From Yoonia rosea (GTDB lineage: Bacteria > Pseudomonadota > Alphaproteobacteria > Rhodobacterales > Rhodobacteraceae): 64,000 nucleotides of DNA. The notes beneath the pieces are model-generated. The model was not told the DNA's origin. It worked only from the letters and a program-made list of their open reading frames with translations, and searched no databases. Shown here piece after piece: positions 18,189-25,840 of this stretch. A program made the translations under genes and the position numbers. Numbering within the stretch: the first letter of the stretch is position 1; each line of letters starts with the position of its first letter. The DNA lies in contig NZ_FTPR01000001.1 of NCBI RefSeq assembly GCF_900156505.1, positions 1,860,001 through 1,924,000 on the forward strand, read 5' to 3'.

Positions 18189-18533
18189 ATGCTCAAAGGA
18201 CTTGGTGGCCTTGGCGACATGGCCAAGATGATGAAACAGGCGCAGGAAATGCAGGGCAAAATGGCCCAGATGCAGGAAGACCTTGAAAACATCATGGTCG
18301 AGGGCGTCAGCGGTGCGGGTCTTGTGAAAGCCACCGCAACCGCCAAAGGTGAGCTCAAGGGGCTCGATATTGATCCGTCGATCTTCAACGGCGACGACAA
18401 GGAAGTCGTCGAAGACCTGATTTTGGCGGCGATCAAAGATGCACAGGGCAAAGCGACCGCGCGCGCGCAGGAAGAAATGAGCAAACTGACAGAAGGCCTG
18501 GGTCTTCCACCGGGCATGAACCTGCCTTTCTGA
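18189..18533 (+). CDS. YbaB/EbfC family nucleoid-associated protein
   Basis: Small DNA-binding protein of 114 residues. The N-terminal Met- and Gln-rich amphipathic helix ([19 protein letters not shown]) and the later [23 protein letters not shown] are the hallmark of YbaB. The family forms dimers with a tweezer shape and coats DNA. The gene sits between dnaX and recR, as in most bacteria. AGGAG is present about 8 nt before the ATG. Nothing unusual. Confidence 0.95.
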   Translation: MLKGLGGLGDMAKMMKQAQEMQGKMAQMQEDLENIMVEGVSGAGLVKATATAKGELKGLDIDPSIFNGDDKEVVEDLILAAIKDAQGKATARAQEEMSKLTEGLGLPPGMNLPF

Positions 18534-18538
18534 AGCCC

Positions 18539-18561
18539 GAGAATTTTTGGCAAAAATTCTC
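18539..18561. repeat. AT-rich inverted repeat between ybaB and recR, first of two
   Basis: Arms GAGAATTTTT and AAAAATTCTC around GGC. It lies 6 nt past the ybaB stop. Together with the next palindrome it fills the gap to recR. The AATTT core is shared with the palindromes at 18571 and 50703. Confidence 0.8.
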
Positions 18562-18570
18562 AGGCCGCCA

Positions 18571-18594
18571 GAACAAATTTCGCGAAATTTGTTC
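18571..18594. repeat. AT-rich perfect palindrome between ybaB and recR, second of two
   Basis: A perfect 24-bp palindrome with half-site GAACAAATTTCG. It lies 19 nt before the recR start, so a hairpin here could affect recR expression or end a ybaB transcript. Confidence 0.8.
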
Positions 18595-18612
18595 GCGGCT
18601 GATGTGAGCACC

Positions 18613-19206
18613 ATGACAAACGGTACCGAAGACCTCGATAATCTGATCGCACTGATGGCCAAGCTGCCGGGGCTTGGCCCCCGGTCTGCGCGGCGCGCTG
18701 TGCTGCATCTGATCAAGAAGCGGTCTCTGGTGCTGTTGCCCTTGGCCGATGCAATGCAAAGGGTCGGGGCAACGGTGCGCGAATGCCTGAACTGCGGTAA
18801 TGTCTGCACAACGGATATTTGCGAGATTTGCAATTCCGAGAAACGTGCCACAGGACAGATCGCCGTTGTCGAGGATGTGGCCGATCTATGGGCGATGGAA
18901 CGGTCCCAAGTCTTCAAGGGGCGCTACCATGTGCTGGGCGGCACACTCTCTGCCCTCGATGCTATCGGGCCGGAGGAATTGCGCATCCCTAAGCTGATCG
19001 ACCGGATCAAGACCGAGAATGTGACCGAGGTAATCCTTGCCTTGGGTGCCACGATCGACGGGCAAACGACCGCACATTACATCGCCGATCAATTGCCCGG
19101 CATCACAGTCACCTCTCTGGCCCAAGGTGTGCCTGTAGGTGGTGAGCTTGACTATCTGGACGACGGCACGATTACGGCAGCGCTGAACGCGCGCAAGGCG
19201 CTTTAA
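18613..19206 (+). CDS. recR: Recombination protein RecR
   Basis: RecFOR pathway protein that loads RecA at gaps, 197 residues. The N-terminal helix-hairpin-helix reads [18 protein letters not shown], the zinc finger has four cysteines in CLNC...CEIC, and the Toprim segment begins with [15 protein letters not shown]. The start MTNGTEDLD fits the family; the open frame extends upstream through the two palindromes but that part does not resemble RecR. Its TAA overlaps that of the convergent LysR gene (TTAA). Confidence 0.95.
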   Translation: MTNGTEDLDNLIALMAKLPGLGPRSARRAVLHLIKKRSLVLLPLADAMQRVGATVRECLNCGNVCTTDICEICNSEKRATGQIAVVEDVADLWAMERSQVFKGRYHVLGGTLSALDAIGPEELRIPKLIDRIKTENVTEVILALGATIDGQTTAHYIADQLPGITVTSLAQGVPVGGELDYLDDGTITAALNARKAL

Positions 19207-20093
19207 TCACCACCAAGGGCCTGCACCAAGGCATCAAAAACAATCCTGATCCGGCGGCTTGTCCGCAGTTCACGGTGGGTTACGATCCACACCGGAAAGG
19301 TGATCGGCGGCGCATCAGACAGCAGTGTTTCGACACCGTCCACATGCGGCCAGAACCTGTCAGGCCCCACCATAATCCCGAGACCCGCACGCATCATCTC
19401 CCACATCACCACCCCGCTGTCCGAATTTGCCTTGAACTGATCCGGGGAAATTGTGACGCCGCGGTCCTGCATGAATGCCAGCATCTGGGTGGTATCGCGT
19501 GGGCCAATAAAAACATGTTTCGCAAGGTCGGCCTCAGTCTGCGGCCTGCCATATTCGGCGAGGTAATCGGCAGAGGCATAATAGACGGCCCTTGCATCCC
19601 GAAGCTGTCTGGCGATCAGGTCGGGCTGGTCGGGACGCACATGGCGAATGGCTATATCGGCGTCACGCCGTGTCAGGTTTTCGAGCCGGTTCGAGGCGAC
19701 AACATCAACGATAATCCCGGGTGCGTCCTGCCGCAGCTTTTTCAGAACCGGCACTAAAAAACCCGCGGCAAGCAAATCGCTCGCCGTGATCGAAACGTGA
19801 CCTGCGACATCGCGCGACTGCCCTGATGCAACCATCGAAATCCGGCTGGCGGCATCGCCCATCGCCTGCACATGTTCCAAAAGATCATGGCCCGCCGAAG
19901 TCATGACCAATGACCGGCCTGAACGTTCAAACAAGGTCACACCCAGATCACGCTCCAACGCGCTGACCTGCCGGCCGATCGTTGGCTGGGTTGTGCGCAA
20001 CGCCCGCGCAGCAGCACTCAGCGAGCCTTCCTCGGCGGTCGCCAGAAATGCGCGAATTTGGTTCCAGTCAAATGAGACAGCCTGCCAGTTCAT
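19203..20093 (-). CDS. LysR family transcriptional regulator
   Basis: A 296-residue LysR protein. The winged helix-turn-helix is at about residues 9-66 ([32 protein letters not shown]), followed by an effector-binding domain. Divergent from a SAM-dependent methyltransferase across 105 bp, an arrangement typical for a LysR protein and its target. The effector cannot be deduced. Overlaps the end of recR by 4 nt. Confidence 0.92.
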   Translation of the reverse strand: MNWQAVSFDWNQIRAFLATAEEGSLSAAARALRTTQPTIGRQVSALERDLGVTLFERSGRSLVMTSAGHDLLEHVQAMGDAASRISMVASGQSRDVAGHVSITASDLLAAGFLVPVLKKLRQDAPGIIVDVVASNRLENLTRRDADIAIRHVRPDQPDLIARQLRDARAVYYASADYLAEYGRPQTEADLAKHVFIGPRDTTQMLAFMQDRGVTISPDQFKANSDSGVVMWEMMRAGLGIMVGPDRFWPHVDGVETLLSDAPPITFPVWIVTHRELRTSRRIRIVFDALVQALGGD

Positions 20094-20198
20094 GCATTTA
20101 TGTATATCTGAACCACGTATTTAGGCAATTTATAACAGATTTGCGTATATGTAAGCTGCGGCAACGGGTATTGCATAACAGACAAAGGAACCACGCCA

Positions 20199-20819
20199 AT
20201 GGCCACCGCCGCGTTTTGGAACAAAGCTGCAAAGAAATACGCGGCGTCGCCCATAAAGGACATTGCCGCCTATGAAGAAACGCTCGCGCGCGCACGCAGC
20301 TATCTGACGGCACAGGATCACCTGCTTGAAGTGGGCTGCGGCACGGGCAGCACGGCAATCAAACTGGCACCTTTTGTCAGGCGGATCACGGCCACGGACA
20401 TATCAGGCAACATGATTGCGATCGCACAAAGCAAGATCACGGGCGACGGGCCGCAAAATATCGACTTTGTGGAATCAGAGATCAACGCAGCTATGGCCGA
20501 CGCGCCATTCGATGCGGCCTGCGCCTTTAGCCTGTTGCACCTTGTCGATGACATTGACCAAACACTGCTGCATTTGCGCAATCAGATCAAACCGGGTGGC
20601 TACTTTATCTCCAAGACCGCCTGCCTGGCAGATATGAATATGCTGGTCAGACCTATGATCAAAGTGATGCAGATGATCGGCAAAGCGCCGCATGTTCTGG
20701 TTTTTGACGCGGCCCGGCTGGAAAAAGCTGTGCGCGAAGCAGGTTTCGACGTGGTCGAAACGGGATACTTCGGCGCAAACAGGTCAGCACGGTTCATTGT
20801 GGCCCGCAAACCATCATAA
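20199..20819 (+). CDS. Class I SAM-dependent methyltransferase
   Basis: A 206-residue methyltransferase with Rossmann motif I LLEVGCGTGSTA (about 42-53), motif II TATDISGNMI, and motif IV-like AFSLLHLVDD. The substrate is not evident; the sequence is of the Methyltransf_11 (ubiE-like) kind. AAAGGAA lies 9 nt before the ATG. It is paired with the divergent LysR gene and followed by a strong bidirectional terminator. Confidence 0.85.
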   Translation: MATAAFWNKAAKKYAASPIKDIAAYEETLARARSYLTAQDHLLEVGCGTGSTAIKLAPFVRRITATDISGNMIAIAQSKITGDGPQNIDFVESEINAAMADAPFDAACAFSLLHLVDDIDQTLLHLRNQIKPGGYFISKTACLADMNMLVRPMIKVMQMIGKAPHVLVFDAARLEKAVREAGFDVVETGYFGANRSARFIVARKPS

Positions 20820-20825
20820 ATAGCG

Positions 20826-20861
20826 AAAAAGGGCGCCTTCCGTTTCGGGGCGCCCTTTTTT
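20826..20861. terminator. Bidirectional intrinsic terminator
   Basis: Stem GGGCGCC/GGCGCCC with an 11-nt loop, flanked by AAAAA on the left and TTTTTT on the right, so it works for the methyltransferase gene (+) and for the convergent trcR gene (-). Confidence 0.92.
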
Positions 20862-20871
20862 GCTTGTTGGC

Positions 20872-21624
20872 CTAGTCGTCCTTATCGTCGGCATCGTCGG
20901 GCAGGTTGAAGAAGCTGTCCGCGTCGGAAACATCGCGGTTGTCTTCTTCCTCTTCCTCGCCACGGGGATCAGACAGGCTGAATGTCTCAAGTCCCGCCAT
21001 CGCGCTTGGCATCTTCGGCTCGGCGGGCATACCCAACGACTGCTCGGTGCTGACCAGCTTGCGGCGCTCGTCATCGGTCATCGCTGCGCCTTCTTTGGCC
21101 TTCTTGGCGTTGGCCTTTTGCACGGCAGCATCCAGTTCGGACTGTTTGCACAGCCCCAAAGCGACCGGATCAATCGGGTCAAGGTTGTTGATGTTCCAAT
21201 GCGTGCGCTCGCGGATCGCCTGAATGGTTGGCTTGGTTGTGCCAACCAGTTTGGAAATCTGACCATCTGTCAATTCCGGGTGGAACTTCACCAGCCAATA
21301 AATGGACGCGGGGCGATCCTGACGCTTGGACAGCGGTGTGTAACGCGGGCCCCGGCGCTTTTCCTCACCGGCAGCAGCGGCGTAAAACTTCAGTTTCAGC
21401 TTATGCTTGGGATCAGCTTCGGCTTTATCCAGCTCTTCTTGGGTCAACTGGTTATTGGCAATCGGGTCAAATCCTTTGACACCTGTCGCCACATCACCGT
21501 CTGCAATGCCTTGCACTTCCAGTTCGTGGAAACCGCAGAACTCGGCAATCTGCTTGAAGGTCAGCGTTGTATTGTCGCAAAGCCAAACAGCGGTGGCTTT
21601 GGCCATAATCGGTTTATCGGACAT
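20872..21624 (-). CDS. trcR: Cell cycle transcriptional regulator TrcR (DUF1013)
   Basis: Alphaproteobacteria-specific protein (250 residues) first linked to CtrA-type cell-cycle control. The start MSDKPIMAKATAVWLCDNTTLTFKQIA and the internal KFHPELTDGQISKLVGTTKPTIQAIRERTHWN, a helix-turn-helix-like segment, are characteristic. The C-terminus is strongly acidic (EEEEEDNRDVSD and DDADDKDD). GGAGATGAAAAG precedes the ATG. Ends next to the bidirectional terminator. Family recognition is strong; molecular function rests on limited literature. Confidence 0.9.
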   Translation of the reverse strand: MSDKPIMAKATAVWLCDNTTLTFKQIAEFCGFHELEVQGIADGDVATGVKGFDPIANNQLTQEELDKAEADPKHKLKLKFYAAAAGEEKRRGPRYTPLSKRQDRPASIYWLVKFHPELTDGQISKLVGTTKPTIQAIRERTHWNINNLDPIDPVALGLCKQSELDAAVQKANAKKAKEGAAMTDDERRKLVSTEQSLGMPAEPKMPSAMAGLETFSLSDPRGEEEEEDNRDVSDADSFFNLPDDADDKDD

Positions 21625-21761
21625 CTTTTCATCTCCATCTTATCAGCAGACAAGCCTTTCCCGCGCCCTTGATCTGGGCAGACTGTGGTAACAGCCGGGT
21701 TCGCATTGTCGGGGAACTTGCAGGGTATATAGTAAAGCTGACGAAATTTGGAAAGATCAAA

Positions 21762-22391
21762 ATGCAACGTCTACTTGCCCTGCTTTGCTTTATGGCATCC
21801 CCACTCTCTGCCCAAGACCGCGCGGGTGACTTTGACTACTACGTCATGTCTTTGTCCTGGTCGGCAAACTGGTGCGCACTGGAAGGTGACGCGCGCGGGT
21901 CGCCCCAGTGTGATGCCGAAGCGGACTTCGGCTGGATTCTGCACGGGCTCTGGCCGCAATATGAAAACGGCTATCCGGCAAACTGTCCGACCAGCGAAAG
22001 ATCCCCCAGTCGCAGCGATACCGCGGCCATGGCGGATATCATGGGGACATCGGGACTTGCCTGGCATCAATGGCGCAAACACGGGGTCTGTTCGGGATTG
22101 TCGTCCGAGGATTACTTTGCCCTCTCGCGCGAAGCTTTTGGCCGCATTAATCGCCCCGAAGTGTTTCGCGCCTTGACGCGCCAAGTAACACTGCCCGCAT
22201 CGTTGATCGAAGAGGCGTTTCTGAAGGAAAATGCAGCGCTAGAAGCCGACCAGATCACGATCACCTGCAAATCAGGCTACATTCAAGAGGCGCGGATTTG
22301 TCTGACGCGTGATCTGGAGTTTCGCGATTGCGGGCGGGACGTCATCCGTGATTGCTCGATGACCAGCGCGCAGTTTGATCCGATGCGCTAG
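21762..22391 (+). CDS. Ribonuclease T2 family protein
   Basis: Secreted or periplasmic endoribonuclease that cleaves RNA via 2',3'-cyclic phosphate intermediates, 209 residues. A signal peptide ends near PLSAQ (residue 18). The first catalytic segment is FGWILHGLWPQ (His61). The second is WHQWRKHGVC (His102, His107), where the usual HEW has Gln in place of Glu. Several cysteines (38, 50, 75, 110 and C-terminal pairs) could form disulfides. The start MQRLLALLCF has GGAAAG upstream; the in-frame extension from 21669 is not favoured. Likely role is nutrient scavenging. Confidence 0.9.
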   Translation: MQRLLALLCFMASPLSAQDRAGDFDYYVMSLSWSANWCALEGDARGSPQCDAEADFGWILHGLWPQYENGYPANCPTSERSPSRSDTAAMADIMGTSGLAWHQWRKHGVCSGLSSEDYFALSREAFGRINRPEVFRALTRQVTLPASLIEEAFLKENAALEADQITITCKSGYIQEARICLTRDLEFRDCGRDVIRDCSMTSAQFDPMR

Positions 22392-22402
22392 CCAAAAGAA
22401 AA

Positions 22403-22422
22403 GGCACTGCAAATGCAGTGCC
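22403..22422. terminator. Terminator hairpin between RNase T2 and lipoprotein genes
   Basis: A 9-bp stem with arms GGCACTGCA and TGCAGTGCC and an AA loop. On the minus strand a TTTTCTTTT tract follows, making it an intrinsic terminator for the lipoprotein gene; on the plus strand it lies 12 nt after the RNase stop. Confidence 0.8.
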
Positions 22423-22453
22423 TAAACAGCTGTCTCGTCTGGATCTGGCGGGG

Positions 22454-22759
22454 TCAGCTATTGCTTGGTTCCGGCTCAGACGCGACACGGCTGCCGTCTT
22501 TCAAGGTAATCTCGCCGCGGGAATCCTGACACTTTGGTGTACCGTCACGGTTCAGGCGGGGGGTCATATACCCTTCAATCCCGTCGTCGATGTACCAGTG
22601 CTGGCAGCCGTCCGGATCAATCCACACATTTGCCACGCCGTCCCGCAGAAAACCGCCGTCGACGCCGCCATCTGTCACATTGTTGTCATCACCGGAACGC
22701 TCGCATGCGACCAAAGTCATCGCGATCAAGATTGCAACTGCGCCGCGCAAAATATTCAT
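22454..22759 (-). CDS. Small lipoprotein of unknown function
   Basis: A 101-residue protein with a clear lipoprotein signal: MNILRGAVAILIAMTLVAC, Cys19 being the lipidation site. The mature part is acidic and Gly/Asp-rich at first, then contains VWIDPDGCQHWYIDDGIEG, a pattern I have seen as a stand-alone or N-terminal module in Rhodobacterales envelope proteins. Two further cysteines could pair. The frame extends 14 codons upstream but the lipoprotein start is clearly better. No function can be assigned. Confidence 0.8.
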   Translation of the reverse strand: MNILRGAVAILIAMTLVACERSGDDNNVTDGGVDGGFLRDGVANVWIDPDGCQHWYIDDGIEGYMTPRLNRDGTPKCQDSRGEITLKDGSRVASEPEPSNS

Positions 22760-22867
22760 ATTCAAAACCACCCAATTTCTCGCGCGAATCGCGCCATACA
22801 TATCAACTTTATGCGGTTATAAGTTGAGATCAGCTTTAGGTCTACCGACACAGGACTGTCCAATTGG

Positions 22868-23644
22868 CTACGGCGCCAGCAACGCGGCCGTCAGCGCACT
22901 GTCAGGATCACATAGCGGTTCGATCACATCGAAATGATGGCGGTCCGGCGCGACAATCCGCTCGCAGGTCCATGCGCGCGCCAGAATGCGCGATTGCTCC
23001 AGAAAAGCTGGCCTTTCATCCGCCCCCACCCAGACCGTCACGGGCATCTGCGGCTTGGGCAGGTAGATCGGGCTTTCAGCCAGAACCTCTGCCGTATCCA
23101 GTTTGAGATCGGCATTCATGGATGTCAGCATCAAAGGTGCCAGATCACCCAAGGGCGAAATCGGCACGACTTTCGCAACCCGTGCCTGCCAACGCGCACC
23201 GCTGCGTCTTGCTGTCATCCGCGCCACCAGTTGACCCCCCGCAGAATGCCCGGTCAGCCGGATCGGCCCAAGGACGCGGCCGGCAGCAAAGGCGATTGCA
23301 GCGGCGATTTGATTGCCGATGTCCGTGATACGGACCGCAGGACAAAGATCGTAGGACGGCATGGCGACGGCCCACCCCTGCGCAAGCGGGCCTGCTGCCA
23401 GATGCGACCAATCAGATTTGTCCGACATCAACCAATAGCCACCGTGAACAAAGACCACCAATCCTTTGGCAAGGCGGGGTGGATGAAACAGATCAAGCTT
23501 CTGGCGCGCGCTTTCGCCGTAGGGCAGATCAAGTTCACACAATGTCTTTTCGCGAAAGCTGGCCGCGGCCTTTGCCCAGCGCGCGGGATAAGTGTCGCCA
23601 CCCGGAATATAGGCCGCATTCGCATATGCCTCGTCCAATTCCAT
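22868..23644 (-). CDS. Alpha/beta hydrolase (kynurenine formamidase / carboxylesterase-like)
   Basis: A 258-residue alpha/beta hydrolase with oxyanion motif VFVHGGYW and nucleophile elbow GHSAGG. HGGxW is the hallmark of the kynurenine formamidase/hormone-sensitive-lipase-like branch. The catalytic acid and His near the C-terminus are probably in WVGADERPAF and APDRHHFDVIE. GGGGGGAAGTG precedes the ATG. Divergent from gabD. A role in tryptophan breakdown is possible but no kynurenine genes are nearby. Confidence 0.82.
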   Translation of the reverse strand: MELDEAYANAAYIPGGDTYPARWAKAAASFREKTLCELDLPYGESARQKLDLFHPPRLAKGLVVFVHGGYWLMSDKSDWSHLAAGPLAQGWAVAMPSYDLCPAVRITDIGNQIAAAIAFAAGRVLGPIRLTGHSAGGQLVARMTARRSGARWQARVAKVVPISPLGDLAPLMLTSMNADLKLDTAEVLAESPIYLPKPQMPVTVWVGADERPAFLEQSRILARAWTCERIVAPDRHHFDVIEPLCDPDSALTAALLAP

Positions 23645-23710
23645 CACTTCCCCCCTTTACGGCACCAGCCTGCATGGTTCAGATAGCGCTGAAACCGATA
23701 GGAGGCCACC

Positions 23711-25189
23711 ATGCTTGACGAAATGACGAACCTGAAATCCATGTTGTCACGTCCTGATCTGCTTTGCGAAGACACGCTTGTCGCAGGTGAATGGGTGAAA
23801 GCAGCGGACGGCAAGACCTTTGACGTGATCAACCCTGCGCGCGGCGATGTGATTGCAAGAGTCCCTGACCTGTCGGTCGCAGAGGTGGAAAAAGCGGTCG
23901 CAGCAGCCGATGCCGCACGCAAGCCTTGGGCCGCACGCGCGGCCAAAGAACGCGCAAACATATTGCGCAAATGGTTTGATCTGATGATCAAGCACCAAGA
24001 AGACCTCGCCATCATCATGACCGCCGAACAAGGCAAACCGCTGACCGAGGCGCGCGGCGAGATCGCCTATGGCGCGTCTTTCGTGGAGTGGTTCGCAGAA
24101 GAGGCCAAGCGCGTTTACGGCGAAACCATCCCCGGGCACATGGCGGACAAACGGATTACCGTCATCAAACAGCCAATTGGCGTGGCAGCGGGGATCACCC
24201 CGTGGAACTTCCCCAACGCGATGATCGCCCGCAAAGTGGCCCCTGCACTGGCTGCAGGATGTGCCTTTGTCATCAAGCCCTCCGAATTGACCCCACTGTC
24301 AGCGCTCGCCATGGCGAAGCTGGCGCAAGAGGCAGGCGTGCCGGACGGGCTGTTCTCGGTCATCACCTCTACCGATGCCCCTGCCATCGGCAAGGCGTTC
24401 TGCGACATCCCCGCGGTGCGCAAACTGACCTTCACCGGATCAACGCAAGTGGGCCGTATCCTGTTGGCGCAGGCCGCCGATCAAGTGATGAAATGTTCGA
24501 TGGAATTAGGCGGCAACGCGCCTTTCATCGTCTTTGATGACGCCGATCTTGATGCCGCTGTCGAAGGGGCCATCGCCTGCAAGTTCCGCAACAACGGCCA
24601 GACCTGCGTCTGTGCCAACCGCATCTATGTGCAGGCCGGCGTCTATGATGCCTTCGCTGCCAAGTTCAAGGTTGCGGTGGAAGCGCTGCGCGTGGGCGAC
24701 GGCATGAGCGAAGGGATAACACTGGGCCCGCTGATTGAACCCAAGGCTCTCACCAAGGTTCAGGAACACCTCGCGGATGCGCTCTCGAAAGGTGGTCAAA
24801 TTCTGACCGGCGGCAAGCCACATGATCTGGGCGGGCAGTTCTTTGAACCCACGATTGTCACCAACGCGACCAAAGAGATGCTGGTCAGCACAGACGAGAC
24901 CTTCGGCCCCTTCGCCCCGCTTTTCAAGTTTGAAGACGAGGATGATGTGATCGCGCTGGCCAATGACACGATCTTTGGCCTTGCTTCGTATTTCTATGCC
25001 AAGGACCTCAGCCGCGTGACCAAAGTGGCCGAAGCGCTGGAATACGGGATTGTGGGCGTGAACACCGGCATCATCTCAAACGAGGTCGCACCTTTTGGTG
25101 GCGTGAAACAGTCAGGGCTGGGCCGCGAAGGATCACACCACGGGATCGAAGACTATCTTGAACTGAAGTATATTTGCACCGGTGTGTGA
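23711..25189 (+). CDS. gabD: NAD(P)-dependent succinate-semialdehyde dehydrogenase
   Basis: Aldehyde dehydrogenase superfamily, 492 residues. Motifs: TPWNFPNAMIARK (NAD-binding), FTGSTQVGR, the catalytic Glu in MELGGNAPF and the nucleophile Cys299 in NNGQTCVCANR; the second cysteine two residues on is typical of succinate-semialdehyde dehydrogenases. AGGAGG lies 6 nt before the ATG. It oxidises succinate semialdehyde to succinate in GABA catabolism. No GABA transaminase is nearby, so the substrate is inferred from family. The gene is followed by palindrome copy 2. Confidence 0.92.
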   Translation: MLDEMTNLKSMLSRPDLLCEDTLVAGEWVKAADGKTFDVINPARGDVIARVPDLSVAEVEKAVAAADAARKPWAARAAKERANILRKWFDLMIKHQEDLAIIMTAEQGKPLTEARGEIAYGASFVEWFAEEAKRVYGETIPGHMADKRITVIKQPIGVAAGITPWNFPNAMIARKVAPALAAGCAFVIKPSELTPLSALAMAKLAQEAGVPDGLFSVITSTDAPAIGKAFCDIPAVRKLTFTGSTQVGRILLAQAADQVMKCSMELGGNAPFIVFDDADLDAAVEGAIACKFRNNGQTCVCANRIYVQAGVYDAFAAKFKVAVEALRVGDGMSEGITLGPLIEPKALTKVQEHLADALSKGGQILTGGKPHDLGGQFFEPTIVTNATKEMLVSTDETFGPFAPLFKFEDEDDVIALANDTIFGLASYFYAKDLSRVTKVAEALEYGIVGVNTGIISNEVAPFGGVKQSGLGREGSHHGIEDYLELKYICTGV

Positions 25190-25197
25190 GCCGGAAA

Positions 25198-25223
25198 GTA
25201 AGGTGGATCTTGATCCACCTTAC
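25198..25223. repeat. 26-bp perfect palindrome, copy 2
   Basis: Arms GTAAGGTGGATC and GATCCACCTTAC around TT. It begins 8 nt after the gabD stop. Identical, apart from the central dinucleotide orientation, to copy 1; identical to copy 3. Confidence 0.9.
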
Positions 25224-25273
25224 CGCAAACCACGCATTTGCAAAAATATCCAACCACTCACCAAGGATTGACC

Positions 25274-25840
25274 ATGCGCGCGCGTCAAACCACCGTGATG
25301 CGTATGATGACAAGCGATGAAGACCTGGCAGATGCAGCCGCCGCCGGCGACGGGGCGGCCTTCGCGAGCCTGCTTGATCGCCATTATGATCGCCTCTTTG
25401 CATTCTGCTTCCGGCTGACCGGATCACGCACCGAGGCCGAGGACCTGACGCAGGACATCTGCGCCGCACTGCCCGCAAAGCTCGCCAGCTACGGGCGCCG
25501 CGCCAAAGTCACCACCTGGCTCTACCGCGTCGCCGTGAACGCCGCCCACGACCGGCGACGCAAGCGCGCGACCTATGCCAAGGCGACAACAGGCTGGGGC
25601 GACTGGGAAGTGAACCGCACCGCTGCCATTGCAGATACCACCGACAAACTGGACTGGCTGACCGCTGCGATGAACACACTCTCCGACGATCTGCGCGACA
25701 CGCTGGCACTTGTGCTTGACGATATGACCCACGCGCAGGCGGCAGAGGTGCTGCAAATCCCGGAAGGGACAGTCAGCTGGCGCATCTCTGAAGCAAAAAA
25801 AGCCCTGCGCGCCATCAAGGAACAGGAGGACATGGTATGA
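25274..25840 (+). CDS. ECF-type RNA polymerase sigma factor
   Basis: A sigma70-family protein of 188 residues with only regions 2 and 4. Region 2 spans RHYDRLFAFCFRLTGSRTEAEDLTQD through TWLYRVAVNAAHDRRRK; region 4 is ALVLDDMTHAQAAEVLQIPEGTVSWRISEAKKAL. AAGGA lies 8 nt before the chosen ATG at 25274; the frame from 25238 is longer but without that signal. Its stop overlaps the start of the VWA gene by 4 nt (ATGA), the coupling normally seen between an ECF sigma and its anti-sigma factor. Confidence 0.92.
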   Translation: MRARQTTVMRMMTSDEDLADAAAAGDGAAFASLLDRHYDRLFAFCFRLTGSRTEAEDLTQDICAALPAKLASYGRRAKVTTWLYRVAVNAAHDRRRKRATYAKATTGWGDWEVNRTAAIADTTDKLDWLTAAMNTLSDDLRDTLALVLDDMTHAQAAEVLQIPEGTVSWRISEAKKALRAIKEQEDMV

